From NCBI GenBank assembly GCA_033584155.1, contig CP138355.1:124001-188000 (forward strand): a stretch of 64,000 nt of DNA, given 5' to 3'. The notes beneath the pieces are model-generated. The model was not told where the DNA came from, did no database searches, and saw only the letters and a list, made by a program, of their open reading frames with translations. This DNA comes from Candidatus Electrothrix scaldis. Lineage in GTDB: Bacteria > Desulfobacterota > Desulfobulbia > Desulfobulbales > Desulfobulbaceae. A program made the translations under genes and the position numbers. This document shows, piece by piece, positions 52,552 to 61,814 of the stretch (positions are counted from its first letter, which is position 1; each line of letters starts with the position of its first letter).

Positions 52552-53172
52552 TTATTTTCTGATAAGAACAACAACCCATGTACCGTAGTCGTCTTTCAAT
52601 ATCAATTGATCGCCTCTTGTTTCATATCCTACAGCAGCCCGGAAGGCTTCCAAGAGAAGGTCATCCTGCCTCATGCGTCTTTCTTCGCATCTCATATATG
52701 TCGAACTACCTGCTTTCATAGAAATTCGATCTCCAGAGACAGTATAATCTCCCATATAATTATTACAGAAAGATCGCCCCCAAAATCTACCGTCTTCCCC
52801 AAATTGCATGTCGAGTTCTTTGTAAAAGTTTATATCGACAAGTCCTCGACCGTCATTATAACTGGTCACCTCCCAGGAGGTTCCGGCTAACTGAATATTT
52901 TCCAAAGAAAAAAAAGAATCTACCTGATAATTTGCCAGCCCACCTTTATCAGAGCAAAAATTACACGCATCGTTGTAAAGAACCTGTGCTGCCTGTTCCT
53001 CAGTGCAATGATCCGTCCTTGTTTCTATTGAATACATCGAAAAGGAGTCGTAGCAGGTGAATTCACCTCTTGCTCCTATAGCGTAGGCAGCAGTTGCGAA
53101 AGATAGAGACAATGCAACGAGACAACAGCTTGTAAGAATTTCTTTTGTTTTCTTCAGAGCAAGGTTCGACAT
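52552..53172 (-). CDS. Exported META/HslJ-domain protein
   Basis: A 206-residue secreted protein. Signal peptide to AAYAIGA; a cysteine-rich N-terminal part (six cysteines within about 60 residues, in FTCYDSF, DHCTEEQ, NDACNFCSDKG); then a META domain: LAGTSWEVTSYNDGRG, FGEDGRFWGRSFCNNYMGDY, and the terminal DDLLLEAFRAAVGYETRGDQLIL. META proteins (such as HslJ) are small envelope proteins, often stress-related. The cysteines suggest disulfides in the periplasm. Confidence 0.85.
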   Translation of the reverse strand: MSNLALKKTKEILTSCCLVALSLSFATAAYAIGARGEFTCYDSFSMYSIETRTDHCTEEQAAQVLYNDACNFCSDKGGLANYQVDSFFSLENIQLAGTSWEVTSYNDGRGLVDINFYKELDMQFGEDGRFWGRSFCNNYMGDYTVSGDRISMKAGSSTYMRCEERRMRQDDLLLEAFRAAVGYETRGDQLILKDDYGTWVVVLIRK

Positions 53173-53305
53173 GACAGGGCCTCCCGAATAGGTGGATGCA
53201 AAATAGGTGGGTACATCTTTTTAGTAGACAATACCCGCTTTTGTACCCGCTTTATGCGGTGGATGTCAATGGAAAATAATGGAGAAAAACGAAAGAGAAG
53301 GCATG

Positions 53306-53337
53306 AAAAAAACCCGCTAACCAATGAAGGTTGCGGG
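53306..53337 (-). terminator. Terminator of tRNA-Leu(CAG)
   Basis: Stem CCCGC-T-AACC / GGTT-GCGGG with loop AATGAA; on the minus strand it is followed by seven T residues. It lies about 35 bases after the tRNA 3' end. Confidence 0.85.
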
Positions 53338-53370
53338 CTTAACGTCAAAAGACGAGATGGAACTAAAATA

Positions 53371-53457
53371 TGGTGCCGAAGGGGAGAGTCGAACTCCCAC
53401 GAGCGTACGCCCACTAGACCCTGAACCTAGCGCGTCTACCAATTCCGCCACTTCGGC
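53371..53457 (-). tRNA. tRNA-Leu (CAG)
   Basis: Class II tRNA with long variable arm. Acceptor GCCGAAG pairs with CTTCGGC; D-arm GCG GAATTGGTAGA CGC; anticodon loop TTCAGGG (anticodon CAG, reading CUG); variable arm GGGCGTACGCTCG; T-arm GGGAG TTCGACT CTCCC; discriminator A, and the CCA tail is encoded (53371-53373). A terminator follows. Its 3' side borders the accessory block, a usual place for integration. Confidence 0.97.
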
Positions 53458-53685
53458 ACGGCGAGAAGAATATGCCTCATTTTGAATCCCCTGTCAATAT
53501 ATTTTTATCCGCTCTTTTAAAAAAATGCATATACCATCTCAAAGCCCCTATGAACTGTTTGCGGGTTTGGCCTGCTTAGAGTACATATTCTGTTTTATCC
53601 AAAAAAATATGCTTGTTTTCCGAAACGGTCGTTCGAATCGGAAAAAATACATGACCCGCATGATAAAGCGAGGCAATAAAGATAT

Positions 53686-54666
53686 ATGCAGCTGTATAGA
53701 AGTCTAGACGAAATCAAGAGCCCTTTTGAACGCCCGGTAGTCACCATCGGCAATTTTGACGGGGTACACCTGGGACACCAGCTTCTTTTTCATGAGGTGG
53801 CAATTCGAGCCAAACGGAGCGGCGGCACCTCCGTAGCCATCACCTTTGACCCGCATCCACTTAAAGTGTTGCGGCCCGATGGTATCAGACTGATCTCCTC
53901 GACCCGGCAAAAAATCGAGCTCATTCGCATGGCGGGAATTGACGCTCTGCTCATTCTCCCCTTTGATCAGAAATTCGCAGAAACCACGGCCAGCGACTTT
54001 GTCAATACCGTGCTCTGCAACACTATAGGGGTTCATGAATTAGTGGTGGGGTATGATTATGCCTTTGGCAAGGGCAGAGAGGGGAATATCGACTTCCTCC
54101 GTAGCCAGGGCGAAAAAAAAGGCTTCCCGGTCACCATAGTTGAGGCCCATCATGAAGAGGGGATGCTGGTCTCCAGCACCAAAATTCGCGAGTTGGTTAT
54201 GGAAGGGCGAATGGACGATGTGCGTAACTTACTCGGTCGCTGCTACCACATTCACGGCGAGGTTCAACGGGGCAAGCAACGGGGCGGCTCTGAGATAGGC
54301 TTTCCCACCGCAAACCTGAAACTTTCAGAAGAGGATCTCTGCCCGAAAAAAGGCGTCTATGTCACCCAGGTCATCTATGATGACAAGATGTACGGCAGCG
54401 TCACCAATATAGGCTATAATCCCACCTTTGCAGAAAATGAACTGGTGGCTGAAACACATATCTTTGATTTCAACAAAGATATCTATGGCCACCCTATCCA
54501 CCTTAACGTGCTCCGTTATTTACGTGGGGAAGTGAAGTTCAACTCCATACAGGAGCTCTCCGCACAAATCAAGCAAGATGTCGCTACAGCAAAGCAGGTA
54601 CTTGCTGATGCTGCAAAGGAGCGTGTTCTCTCCTGCGAGGAGCGCTTTAACACTCTAGCGGTCTGA
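53686..54666 (+). CDS. ribF: Bifunctional riboflavin kinase / FMN adenylyltransferase
   Basis: A 326-residue enzyme that makes FMN and then FAD. The N-terminal FAD-synthetase part has VTIGNFDGVHLGHQLL (nucleotidyl-transfer HxGH-like motif), FDPHPLKVLRP and STKIRELVMEGRMDD. The C-terminal flavokinase barrel has GFPTANLKL near residue 205, GVYVTQV and NIGYNPTF. The length is normal. It lies divergent from tRNA-Leu; the 160 bases upstream hold no other gene. Confidence 0.96.
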   Translation: MQLYRSLDEIKSPFERPVVTIGNFDGVHLGHQLLFHEVAIRAKRSGGTSVAITFDPHPLKVLRPDGIRLISSTRQKIELIRMAGIDALLILPFDQKFAETTASDFVNTVLCNTIGVHELVVGYDYAFGKGREGNIDFLRSQGEKKGFPVTIVEAHHEEGMLVSSTKIRELVMEGRMDDVRNLLGRCYHIHGEVQRGKQRGGSEIGFPTANLKLSEEDLCPKKGVYVTQVIYDDKMYGSVTNIGYNPTFAENELVAETHIFDFNKDIYGHPIHLNVLRYLRGEVKFNSIQELSAQIKQDVATAKQVLADAAKERVLSCEERFNTLAV

Positions 54667-54704
54667 TCTGCTTTATATGTGAAGCAGAGCTTCAGGGGAC
54701 AGGA

Positions 54705-54728
54705 GTTCCCAAGCAAGAGCTTGGGAAC
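54705..54728. repeat. Perfect 10-bp hairpin after ribF
   Basis: GTTCCCAAGC, AAGA loop, GCTTGGGAAC. There is no following T-run, so it is not a classic terminator, although its position between the convergent ribF and pckG genes suggests an mRNA-end role. Confidence 0.5.
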
Positions 54729-54874
54729 CAGTACAAAGGGTATGCGGAATGTGGGTTATACTCTTATAAGGCGGGGATTCATCTTCTGCAAGGCGTCGCT
54801 GTCAGCGATGCCCTTTCCCTGCTCTGTCGCACGGGGAAAGCTCCACATACGCAGCTCTCCAGCTATGCTATCAG

Positions 54875-56869
54875 CTAGCCCTCCATATGCGCAGCTGCAT
54901 ATTCAATCACCTGCGCAGGCGTCACCACAGAGCCAACAATAGATTCCAGGGCCCGCAAATCCCCTCTCCAGGTATCCAGAGTATGGAAAAATTCTTCTGG
55001 CATCTCCTGCTCCTTGGCAAACTCCTCAATAGACATATCTATCCGCTGGATAAGCTTTTCAATATGAAGAGAAAACTGGTAGGTGTACACTTCCTCCGAA
55101 TAGTCCTTATCAAGCAACTCACGAAAGAGCTGCTTCAGGTCCCGATATTTGGGGATCAGCCCAATAGGGGTCCAAATGGTTTCCACCTTTCCCTGATGCA
55201 TCAAGGCCATAATCCGCATCCAGACCTTAGTGTCCCGTTTTTCTCCCAACAGGCCATCCTCTTCTCCCGGAGCAAGCTCCCGACGGGAACTCTTATGCAG
55301 CCAGTAATTGACTTGGAAACCGCTGGGCAGACAGTCCTCATTGATGTCTGGATTTTCTCCAAAGGCCTTATAATGAGCAATGTATTCCCCTAAGGGACCG
55401 GGAAAAAAGGCCTCATTGGCAAAAGGAGAACGTTTCTCACTGCCATCCGCACCAAGCTCTGTAGCTGTGGTTGCAGAGCGGATAATGGCCCCATGCACCA
55501 CGGTGTTCATCCAGTCATGGGCCATGACAATGGTGGGCATGGTTGTGTAATCCCGCCCGCCAAAGACAAGGGCACTGAGCTTGACCCCTTCGGGATTTTC
55601 TGTGGCCGAATCGTAATTGGTCAAGGTATCCAGGGAAATGGTAAAGCGAGCGTTTTTATGGGACAGGGGCTGGCCGGAATCTTTTGTCCATTCTCCTGTA
55701 AAATTACGCCCTGCATCCGGCAGGTCATAGCCGCAGCCCTGCCAGTATGGCTTTTGGTCATGGATCAGCAGGTTAGAGAAAATAACCTCCTCTCCCTCCC
55801 GCTCTAGCACGTCCATTGTTTCTGGATCATCCTTCCGGTTCACCCCTTCGATAATCCCAAACATGCCCTTTTCCGGATTCACGGCCCGAACCTCACCGCT
55901 TTCCTTGTCGATGAAGATCTTGGCAAGATCATCGCCAATCAGAGCATCGCCGGTCATGGCGGTTCCAGTCTTACCACATCCGCTGGGATAGGCCCCTGCA
56001 AAATAAACCGTCTCGCCATCAACATCAAAACCAGTGATAAACATATGCTCATCCAACCGACTGCCAAAGTAACGGCGCAGATTGTTCATATTGGCAAAAC
56101 GATGATTAATCTTTTTCGGGGCAATAGAGTTGCCTGCGTACTGATTATTGGCGCTATAGGAATGATAGCGCTCTACATCCATATAGATACGACGATACTC
56201 CAAATGCGCAGAGACATGCTCAGGTGTCAGTTCACCAGCCGTATGATAATTCACAAAAAGATACCCTTTTGTCTCAACCTCACGGGAAAAGGTCGCTGGA
56301 TCAAGCATGCGATAGAGCAGATACTCACTATGAATAACATAGTAGGAATCGGTGATCTGAAGCGTAGGGTCAGCAACTTTGCTGCCAATAGGACCACGGG
56401 AAATAAAAGAGACGATCATCTCCTTATTCACCATAAGATCATCCATAATCATACGAACTTCCACTAAACCTGCCCGGTGTTCAAGCTTCTGCTGGAGCGA
56501 ACTAATATGCGTATCAGGATAGGCAAGATATTTGGTATTTGCTGTATCACGGCCCTGATCTTTCGGTCCATCAAAATGACAGGTATGGCCCGGGGTCGCC
56601 AGTGAGAATTCTTCATTATGATTAAGTGCCTGCCGCCTGATATAGGCCATATCCTCTGGAGAACCGGTATTCAGAAACAGCGAGGCCGGATTCATTCTGG
56701 TCGCCCCGTTGAAGATCGGCTCAATAACAGCCGGGCTACACTGCATGAGCTTGGCAGTGTCGGCTTCATCCATCAAACCAGCAAGAAAAGTTTTCATGGT
56801 TTCGAGTCTGAAAACGCTTGTCGAGCTGTCTTGCGCATGGCGGTTATTCTGTCGGTCAGCAGTATTCAT
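54875..56869 (-). CDS. pckG: Phosphoenolpyruvate carboxykinase (GTP)
   Basis: A 664-residue cytosolic enzyme interconverting oxaloacetate and PEP with GTP/GDP. The kinase P-loop is GAYPSGCGKTGTAM (about residues 291-304), preceded by the YAGNSIAPKKINHRFANMNN region. The hallmark cysteine is in PSGCGKT, and the GTP-type signature FGGRDYTTMPTIV follows near 435. The length is somewhat above 600 because of a 25-residue N-terminal extension. It uses PEP as a link between C3 and C4 metabolism; anaplerosis or gluconeogenesis is expected in an anaerobe. Confidence 0.94.
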   Translation of the reverse strand: MNTADRQNNRHAQDSSTSVFRLETMKTFLAGLMDEADTAKLMQCSPAVIEPIFNGATRMNPASLFLNTGSPEDMAYIRRQALNHNEEFSLATPGHTCHFDGPKDQGRDTANTKYLAYPDTHISSLQQKLEHRAGLVEVRMIMDDLMVNKEMIVSFISRGPIGSKVADPTLQITDSYYVIHSEYLLYRMLDPATFSREVETKGYLFVNYHTAGELTPEHVSAHLEYRRIYMDVERYHSYSANNQYAGNSIAPKKINHRFANMNNLRRYFGSRLDEHMFITGFDVDGETVYFAGAYPSGCGKTGTAMTGDALIGDDLAKIFIDKESGEVRAVNPEKGMFGIIEGVNRKDDPETMDVLEREGEEVIFSNLLIHDQKPYWQGCGYDLPDAGRNFTGEWTKDSGQPLSHKNARFTISLDTLTNYDSATENPEGVKLSALVFGGRDYTTMPTIVMAHDWMNTVVHGAIIRSATTATELGADGSEKRSPFANEAFFPGPLGEYIAHYKAFGENPDINEDCLPSGFQVNYWLHKSSRRELAPGEEDGLLGEKRDTKVWMRIMALMHQGKVETIWTPIGLIPKYRDLKQLFRELLDKDYSEEVYTYQFSLHIEKLIQRIDMSIEEFAKEQEMPEEFFHTLDTWRGDLRALESIVGSVVTPAQVIEYAAAHMEG

Positions 56870-57408
56870 AGTTGGATTCTCGCAGAGGTTATAGAAAATG
56901 ACGCAGCTTGAGCTTGCTTTGGAATTTTTTTGGACTTTCGCTCTTCAGACAATACCCATAGCATATTTCTGAAAAATCTGAAAGCTCCTTAAAAAAAGTT
57001 CAATACAGGAGAGCATACACAGCGTGCAAAAGAAAAAAGAGCAATACATCTAAAATACTAATAAAAAATTACACCAGGCAAGACAACTTTCCCCTCCTCT
57101 GCCAGCAAGCTATAGAGCAGCACAGCATAATATGAGGAAAATATTAGGGAGGTATTAGGGATATACTGATGATGTGCAACAATTACCCGCGACAACCAAC
57201 TTGCTTATATTCCGTCATTAACAACACAAGATCCATTTCAAGACAAAATATACCATGTGTAATTAATATTCATGGCCAGTAAGCAGGAATTCCCATCCAG
57301 AAGTATCTATTCAAAATAATTAATTATTATTTTTATAAACGTTCAGGAATAATTTATGCATATCTTTATATTAGATCAAGCCGTCAAATCCAGAAAAGAA
57401 GAGTATGC
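56870..57408. other. AT-rich intergenic region
   Basis: About 540 bases between the divergent pckG and the small membrane-protein gene. It is strongly AT-rich. No gene, RNA or repeat is recognised; the promoter of pckG should be in the first 150 bases. Confidence 0.5.
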
Positions 57409-57708
57409 ATGTACAATATATGGAAATTTTCCTTAACCAACGGACTGACTGCCTTGGCAAGTTTCATCGTTTCATTTATGATTCTTATAATCAGCCACTC
57501 CTGCGCACTTGGTTTATTTTCCATCATTATCGCACCATTAATAGGTGGATTTCTGGCATCCTATATGGTACTTTTTCTCCTCGAAGACGGGGATCTGGCA
57601 TACTTGGCTCAGACATTTTGGCATACCCTTCTCTTGGGGATAACAATCTCTCTGATTGTTGCTGTCGGCTTTGTCTGTACAATATCTCAGCATTATTTAT
57701 TTTTTTGA
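57409..57708 (+). CDS. Small membrane protein with three helices
   Basis: A 99-residue hydrophobic protein: helices around LTALASFIVSFMILII, LGLFSIIIAPLIGGFLASYMVLFLL and TLLLGITISLIVAVGFVCTI. No family is recognised. A second frame over the same bases, starting 4 bases earlier, is richer in Arg, Trp and Tyr and looks like noise. A modest ribosome-binding site is present. Confidence 0.6.
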   Translation: MYNIWKFSLTNGLTALASFIVSFMILIISHSCALGLFSIIIAPLIGGFLASYMVLFLLEDGDLAYLAQTFWHTLLLGITISLIVAVGFVCTISQHYLFF

Positions 57709-57765
57709 GGGCAGAAAAGGATTGAACTTTTCTTAATTATCAAATCACTACGATAAGGGTTTGTT

Positions 57766-57945
57766 ATGGAAAACGAAACAACAAAACGAGATCGTATCAC
57801 TGAGTTGAAAAATAAAATTTACTATGCTGAAACAGCAAAAGAGACGTACAGGGGGACACATGCCATTCTGTACGAAACAAATTCTCTGTATGTTGACGCC
57901 CTAAAACAGGAGCTGAGTAATTTAGAATATTTAGAAGAAGCCTGA
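57766..57945 (+). CDS. Short helical hypothetical protein
   Basis: 59 codons from ATG 57766 to TGA 57945: METKRDRITELKNKIYYAETAKE-like helical start (KRDRITELKNKIYYAETAKE), then an acidic end (ELSNLEYLEEA). A GGGT spacer box precedes the ATG. Helical, charged, no family known. It lies 57 bases after the small membrane protein and 100 bases before the CRISPR array. Confidence 0.5.
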   Translation: MENETTKRDRITELKNKIYYAETAKETYRGTHAILYETNSLYVDALKQELSNLEYLEEA

Positions 57946-58046
57946 GCCGTAAAGTGATAATTGCAACGTGGAAAAGAAGTCTAAAAAAGAGGTTCGCGCA
58001 ATTCAGTGTTTAACATTTTGTTTTTTAAAATGAAAAAATGCTGACA
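57946..58046 (+). promoter_or_regulatory. Presumed CRISPR leader
   Basis: About 100 AT-rich bases immediately before the first repeat, with a run of T and A (TTTTGTTTTTTAAAATG). Placement on the left is inferred because the degenerate repeat is at the right end. Confidence 0.4.
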
Positions 58047-58224
58047 GTTGCAACGACCTACCCTATGAAGAGGGTATTAAGACAACACGGTTCGAGATTG
58101 CCAGTAGCAATCCCCCTGTTGCAACGACCTACCCTATGAAGAGGGTATTAAGACTGACTCCAGGTGTTTGAGGGCATCTTTGCCATGGTTGCAACGACCT
58201 ACCCTATGAAGAGGGTATTAACGC
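58047..58224 (+). CRISPR. Three-repeat orphan CRISPR array
   Basis: Repeats of 37 bp start at 58047, 58118 and 58188, each beginning GTTGCAACGACC and the first two ending GTATTAAGAC; the third loses its last bases (GTATTAACGC), as expected for the end away from the leader. Spacers are 34 bp (58084-58117) and 33 bp (58155-58187), with no similarity to each other. The central CCCTATGAAGAGGG is an imperfect dyad. No cas gene occurs in this window, so the array is an orphan here or depends on cas genes elsewhere. Confidence 0.95.
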
Positions 58225-58257
58225 TGGTGCTCAAGCTCCGCTTTTGGGTACCAGTGT

Positions 58258-58298
58258 AAAAAAGGGCCGCCAGCTTAATTGCCAGCGACCCTTTTTTT
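58258..58298. terminator. Bidirectional terminator after the CRISPR array
   Basis: A-run and T-run flank a stem AAAAAAGGG...CCCTTTTTTT with inner GC and CAGC-type pairs and an AATT loop region. Works for either strand. Confidence 0.75.
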
Positions 58299-58376
58299 AC
58301 GACCAGCTTTTTTTATTCTTCCTGAATCCCAATAAAAAGCACATAGTCTCCCCACAGACACCTTGCACCAGCCCCC

Positions 58377-59102
58377 ATGAACCCCGCCATCATTATCCCT
58401 GTCTATAATCACGGCACGCAAATAGGCGAGGTCATCCGCCAAACCCGGCAGCTTGCCCTCCCAATCTTTGTCATTGACGACGGCTCCACCGACTCCACCC
58501 CGGAAGTTTTAGCTGCTCTTGATGGCATTACCGTCCTGCGCCATGCAGAAAACTTAGGCAAAGGAGCAGCTCTACTCACTGGCTTCAAGGCCGCAGAACA
58601 ACAAGGCCATGATTGGGTTATCAGCCTGGATGGTGACGGGCAGCACAAGCCTGAAGACGCGAAACAATTATTGCAATCAACTGAAAACACTCCCCGTTGC
58701 CTGGTTGTGGGCAAACGACAGGGCATGGAAGATAATGCCAATGTCCCCTGGACCAGCCGCTTTGGCCGGGGCTTTTCCAATTTCTGGGTCTGGGCAGCAG
58801 GAGGTCCCTTGCTGGCAGATTCCCAATCCGGCTTTCGCCTCTATCCCCTCCCGGAAAGCCTGCATCTCCATGTCCAGGCCCGACGCTATCAATTCGAGGT
58901 GGAAATTCTGGTCAAGGCTCGCTTGCACGGACTTCCTGTCAAAGAGGCTCCCATCCAGGTGCTTTACCAAGCCAAGGGCGTCCGGGTGAGTCATTTTCAA
59001 CCCTGGCTGGATTTCCGGCGCAACTCCGCCACCTTCAACCGCTTAATCTGGGAAAGAATTTTCAGGATATTTAATTCTATTTTAAAAATCATAACCTTCT
59101 GA
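58377..59102 (+). CDS. Glycosyltransferase family 2 protein
   Basis: A 241-residue GT-A enzyme of the dolichol-phosphate-mannose synthase-like type: IIIPVYNHGTQIGEVI, VIDDGSTDSTPEVL, LGKGAALLTGFKAA, and the DxD-type ISLDGDGQHKPED. The end DFRRNSATFNRLIWERIF is basic and may be membrane-associated. It should move a sugar from a nucleotide sugar to a lipid or glycan. It stands alone. Confidence 0.9.
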   Translation: MNPAIIIPVYNHGTQIGEVIRQTRQLALPIFVIDDGSTDSTPEVLAALDGITVLRHAENLGKGAALLTGFKAAEQQGHDWVISLDGDGQHKPEDAKQLLQSTENTPRCLVVGKRQGMEDNANVPWTSRFGRGFSNFWVWAAGGPLLADSQSGFRLYPLPESLHLHVQARRYQFEVEILVKARLHGLPVKEAPIQVLYQAKGVRVSHFQPWLDFRRNSATFNRLIWERIFRIFNSILKIITF

Positions 59103-59424
59103 TCTATCTATAAAAAGATCTTGAAATATCCCAGAAAAGTTATATCCTTCATCAGGAGCAATTTGATTGCTTTTTGAGCATACTGACTCCTAATAACAGC
59201 TGTCAAAAAACAACACCCACAGTCAATCGCCCTGATGATAACTTTATTATTTCTATGAACTCTCCTTGCCAAAAAAAACAAAAAAGTACCGGAGTGGGAT
59301 ACCGTTTAATAGAACACCGGCAGCCGACCGTCTGATTCCGCCAATCATTTAATGTCACCTTTTTCCTACCGGCCTTTTTGTCCGGTGAGTTTGATCGTTA
59401 ACTCTCATACAATCTAAACCGCAT
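59103..59424. other. Intergenic region
   Basis: About 320 bases between the GT2 and UPF0158 genes. No gene, repeat or terminator is clear. Confidence 0.5.
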
Positions 59425-59841
59425 ATGGCAATAAAATTTTCTGATATTGAATTTGCTTTTGACTTTGTGAGCATGGGCCAAATGCATATGCACAGTGCCT
59501 ACATTTGCCGCAAAACTGGCAAAATATTCTATACCTCAGAAATGGGGGACTCCGACGAACTGCCAGAAGATATTTATGAAAATGAGCAGTATGTCAAAAT
59601 TCCGCACAAAAACGATCTGGACCTTGGCAAAGCTTTGGTAATAGATTTCACGTCCGACCACATGCCAGATAATATTGAAGATGTTTATTCAATTTTCCGT
59701 AAGAAAGGGGCCTACTCAAAATTTAAGAACTTACTGGAAGCAAAAGATTTACTGGAAGAATGGTACTCATTCGAAGAAAAGCGTCAGAATGAAGCATTAA
59801 GAGATTGGTGCAAAGAAAAGAAAATAGAAACAACGGGGTAA
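59425..59841 (+). CDS. UPF0158-family protein
   Basis: A 138-residue acidic protein. It matches the UPF0158 pattern: KFSDIEFAFDFVSMG, then HSAYICRKTGKIFYTSEMGD, IPHKNDLDLGKALVIDF, and AYSKFKNLLEAKDLLEEWY with the C-terminal DWCKEKKI. The function is unknown; homologues are scattered among mobile and accessory regions. ATG 59425 has no strong ribosome-binding site. Confidence 0.9.
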   Translation: MAIKFSDIEFAFDFVSMGQMHMHSAYICRKTGKIFYTSEMGDSDELPEDIYENEQYVKIPHKNDLDLGKALVIDFTSDHMPDNIEDVYSIFRKKGAYSKFKNLLEAKDLLEEWYSFEEKRQNEALRDWCKEKKIETTG

Positions 59842-59849
59842 ATCAAACG

Positions 59850-59894
59850 TTAGCAGCAGTTCGTAGGGCGCATAAAATGCATCGCTCTTCTACC
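59850..59894 (+). repeat. Dispersed 45-bp repeat, copy 2
   Basis: About 70% identical to 41585-41629; both begin TTAGC and share GTTCG, CATAAA and a CGCT core. Confidence 0.4.
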
Positions 59895-60056
59895 GAATGA
59901 ATCAAACCGCCCTGAATCCCCCGCTGGCTCCAGGCCATTCCTCTGTTATCTCCGCCATTCACCTTGCCCCTTCTCACCGCATCAGTTAATATCCATCCTA
60001 TCAAAATGCACAGCCCCTCTGATTGAATGAAATATTTGGTGGCCTACCCTTAGCTC

Positions 60057-60131
60057 TGCCACCAGATCAGGCAATTGTGCAAGAGATGCTTGCACAAACT
60101 CCTTGGCGGAGTGACAATAAACAAACATAAG
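60057..60131 (+). pseudogene. Fragment of a DUF1016/YhcG gene
   Basis: The reading [20 protein letters not shown] matches WPDQVIVQRTVAQIPWRSN of the intact YhcG-type nuclease at 37702. Only about 22 codons remain before a stop. It shows that a second copy once stood here. Confidence 0.65.
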
Positions 60132-60140
60132 GGAAAATTA

Positions 60141-61799
60141 ATGAGCATACACCACCTTGCAGGAAAACCTGCCCCGAAGTCCATCTTAGTCAATGTTCCA
60201 GAGCTTATCTCCGCCTATTTCACCCGGAAGCCCGATGTCCAGGAAGCCACTGAACGGGTCAGCTTCGGCACTTCGGGCCATCGCGGCAGCTCGCTGAAAC
60301 GGAGCTTCAACGAGGCCCATATTCTGGCTGTGACCCAGGCGGTCTGCGAGTATCGACAGCAGGCCGGGATTAATGGCATTCTCTTTATGGGCATGGACAC
60401 CCATCCCCTGTCCTGGCCTGCCCAACTGACAGCACTTCAGGTGCTGGCTGCCAACGATGTGACCGTCCGCATTGCAGCCGGACCAGGAGGTGAGGACTTT
60501 GGCTACACTCCGACCCCGGTGATCTCCCATGCTATCCTGACCCATAACCGCAACAGTAAAGACAGCAGCAAGACCTGCGACGGCATCGTCATCACCCCGT
60601 CCCATAATCCACCGATGGATGGTGGCTTCAAGTATAATCCCCCACATGGTGGCCCGGCTGATACGGACGTGACCAAGGTGATTGAGGCCCGCGCCAATGC
60701 CATTCTGGAAGACGGGTTGACAGCAGTAAAAATGGTCCCGCTTGCGGACGCGCTCAAGGCCGAGAACGTCAAGCTGTATGACTACATCACACCGTATGTC
60801 AACGATCTTGAACAGGTGATTGATATGGAGGCCATTGCGCAATCCGGTATCCGCATTGGTGCGGATGCAATGGGTGGGGCCGGCATGGCCTATTGGCAGG
60901 CCATTAAAGAGCAATACGGCCTGAATATGGAGATCTTCCATGACAGCCTGGATTCCACCTTCTCCTTTATGCATTGCGATAAGGACGGTAAAATCCGAAT
61001 GGACTGCTCGTCGCCCTATGCAATGGCCGGACTGGTTGCCATGAAGGAAGATTTTGCTATCGCCTTTGGGAATGATACCGACTTTGACCGACATGGGATC
61101 GTCACCAAAAGCGTGGGTCTGATGAACCCGAATCATTACCTGAGCGTGGCGATCTCCTACCTTGCTCAAAATCGTCCTCAATGGCGGAATGATCTCAAGA
61201 TCGGCAAAACTCTGGTCAGTAGTTCTATTATTGATCGGGCAGCGGCTCATCTTGGCAGAAAGGTGATTGAGGTGCCGGTGGGCTTTAAGTGGTTTGTAGA
61301 CGGCCTGCTCAAGGGGACTGTTTTCTTCGGCGGCGAGGAAAGTGCCGGGGCCAGCTTCCTGCGTAAGGACGGCACGGTCTGGAGTACGGATAAGGACGGT
61401 ATTATCCTTAACCTGCTGGCAGCGGAAATCACGGCCAAAACCGGACGTGATCCGGGAGAGCATTATCAGGAACTAACCGAGCAGTTCGGCGCACCCATCT
61501 ACGCCCGCATTGATGCCCCGGCAAGCCCGAAACAGAAGGCCGTGCTCAAGAATCTCAAACCGGAAGATGTCCAGGCAACCTCTTTGGCCGGAGAACCTAT
61601 CACCGCAGTGCTTACTAATGCACCGGGTAATGACGCGCCTATCGGCGGCCTGAAGATCGTGGCGGAAAATGGTTGGTGCGCCCTGCGGCCCTCCGGCACC
61701 GAGGATATCTACAAGATCTACGCGGAAAGCTTTATTGATGAGGCCCACCTGAGCCGAATTCAGGAAGAGGCCAAGGCAATGGTCGCGTCCCTGTTATAA
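60141..61799 (+). CDS. pgm: Phosphoglucomutase (alpha-D-glucose phosphate-specific)
   Basis: A 552-residue enzyme swapping glucose 1- and 6-phosphate. Start ATG 60141 fits the family start ([14 protein letters not shown]) with a GGGAA box upstream; the frame is open to 60075 but includes the YhcG relic in another frame. Landmarks are [13 protein letters not shown], the phosphoserine loop [13 protein letters not shown] (about Ser154), metal loop [11 protein letters not shown] (about 309), sugar loop [11 protein letters not shown], and the phosphate-binding [16 protein letters not shown]. The length is normal. Confidence 0.95.
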   Translation: MSIHHLAGKPAPKSILVNVPELISAYFTRKPDVQEATERVSFGTSGHRGSSLKRSFNEAHILAVTQAVCEYRQQAGINGILFMGMDTHPLSWPAQLTALQVLAANDVTVRIAAGPGGEDFGYTPTPVISHAILTHNRNSKDSSKTCDGIVITPSHNPPMDGGFKYNPPHGGPADTDVTKVIEARANAILEDGLTAVKMVPLADALKAENVKLYDYITPYVNDLEQVIDMEAIAQSGIRIGADAMGGAGMAYWQAIKEQYGLNMEIFHDSLDSTFSFMHCDKDGKIRMDCSSPYAMAGLVAMKEDFAIAFGNDTDFDRHGIVTKSVGLMNPNHYLSVAISYLAQNRPQWRNDLKIGKTLVSSSIIDRAAAHLGRKVIEVPVGFKWFVDGLLKGTVFFGGEESAGASFLRKDGTVWSTDKDGIILNLLAAEITAKTGRDPGEHYQELTEQFGAPIYARIDAPASPKQKAVLKNLKPEDVQATSLAGEPITAVLTNAPGNDAPIGGLKIVAENGWCALRPSGTEDIYKIYAESFIDEAHLSRIQEEAKAMVASLL

Positions 61800-61814
61800 G
61801 GAATCGGAAACAAC

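Larger units (their letters stand above)
59842..60140. other. Spacer with repeat and YhcG relic
   Basis: About 300 bases: copy 2 of a dispersed 45-bp repeat (59850-59894) and a short relic of a DUF1016 gene (60057-60131). Otherwise nothing recognised. Confidence 0.5.

Noticed and set aside
57405-57725. Overlapping 106-codon frame at the small membrane protein
   Set aside because: Its composition (Arg, Trp, Cys rich, no regular helices) is less natural than the hydrophobic frame starting at 57409.
60186-61463. 425-codon minus-strand frame inside pgm
   Set aside because: It lies wholly antisense to a clear phosphoglucomutase and has no recognisable domain; it reflects the GC-rich codon use of pgm.
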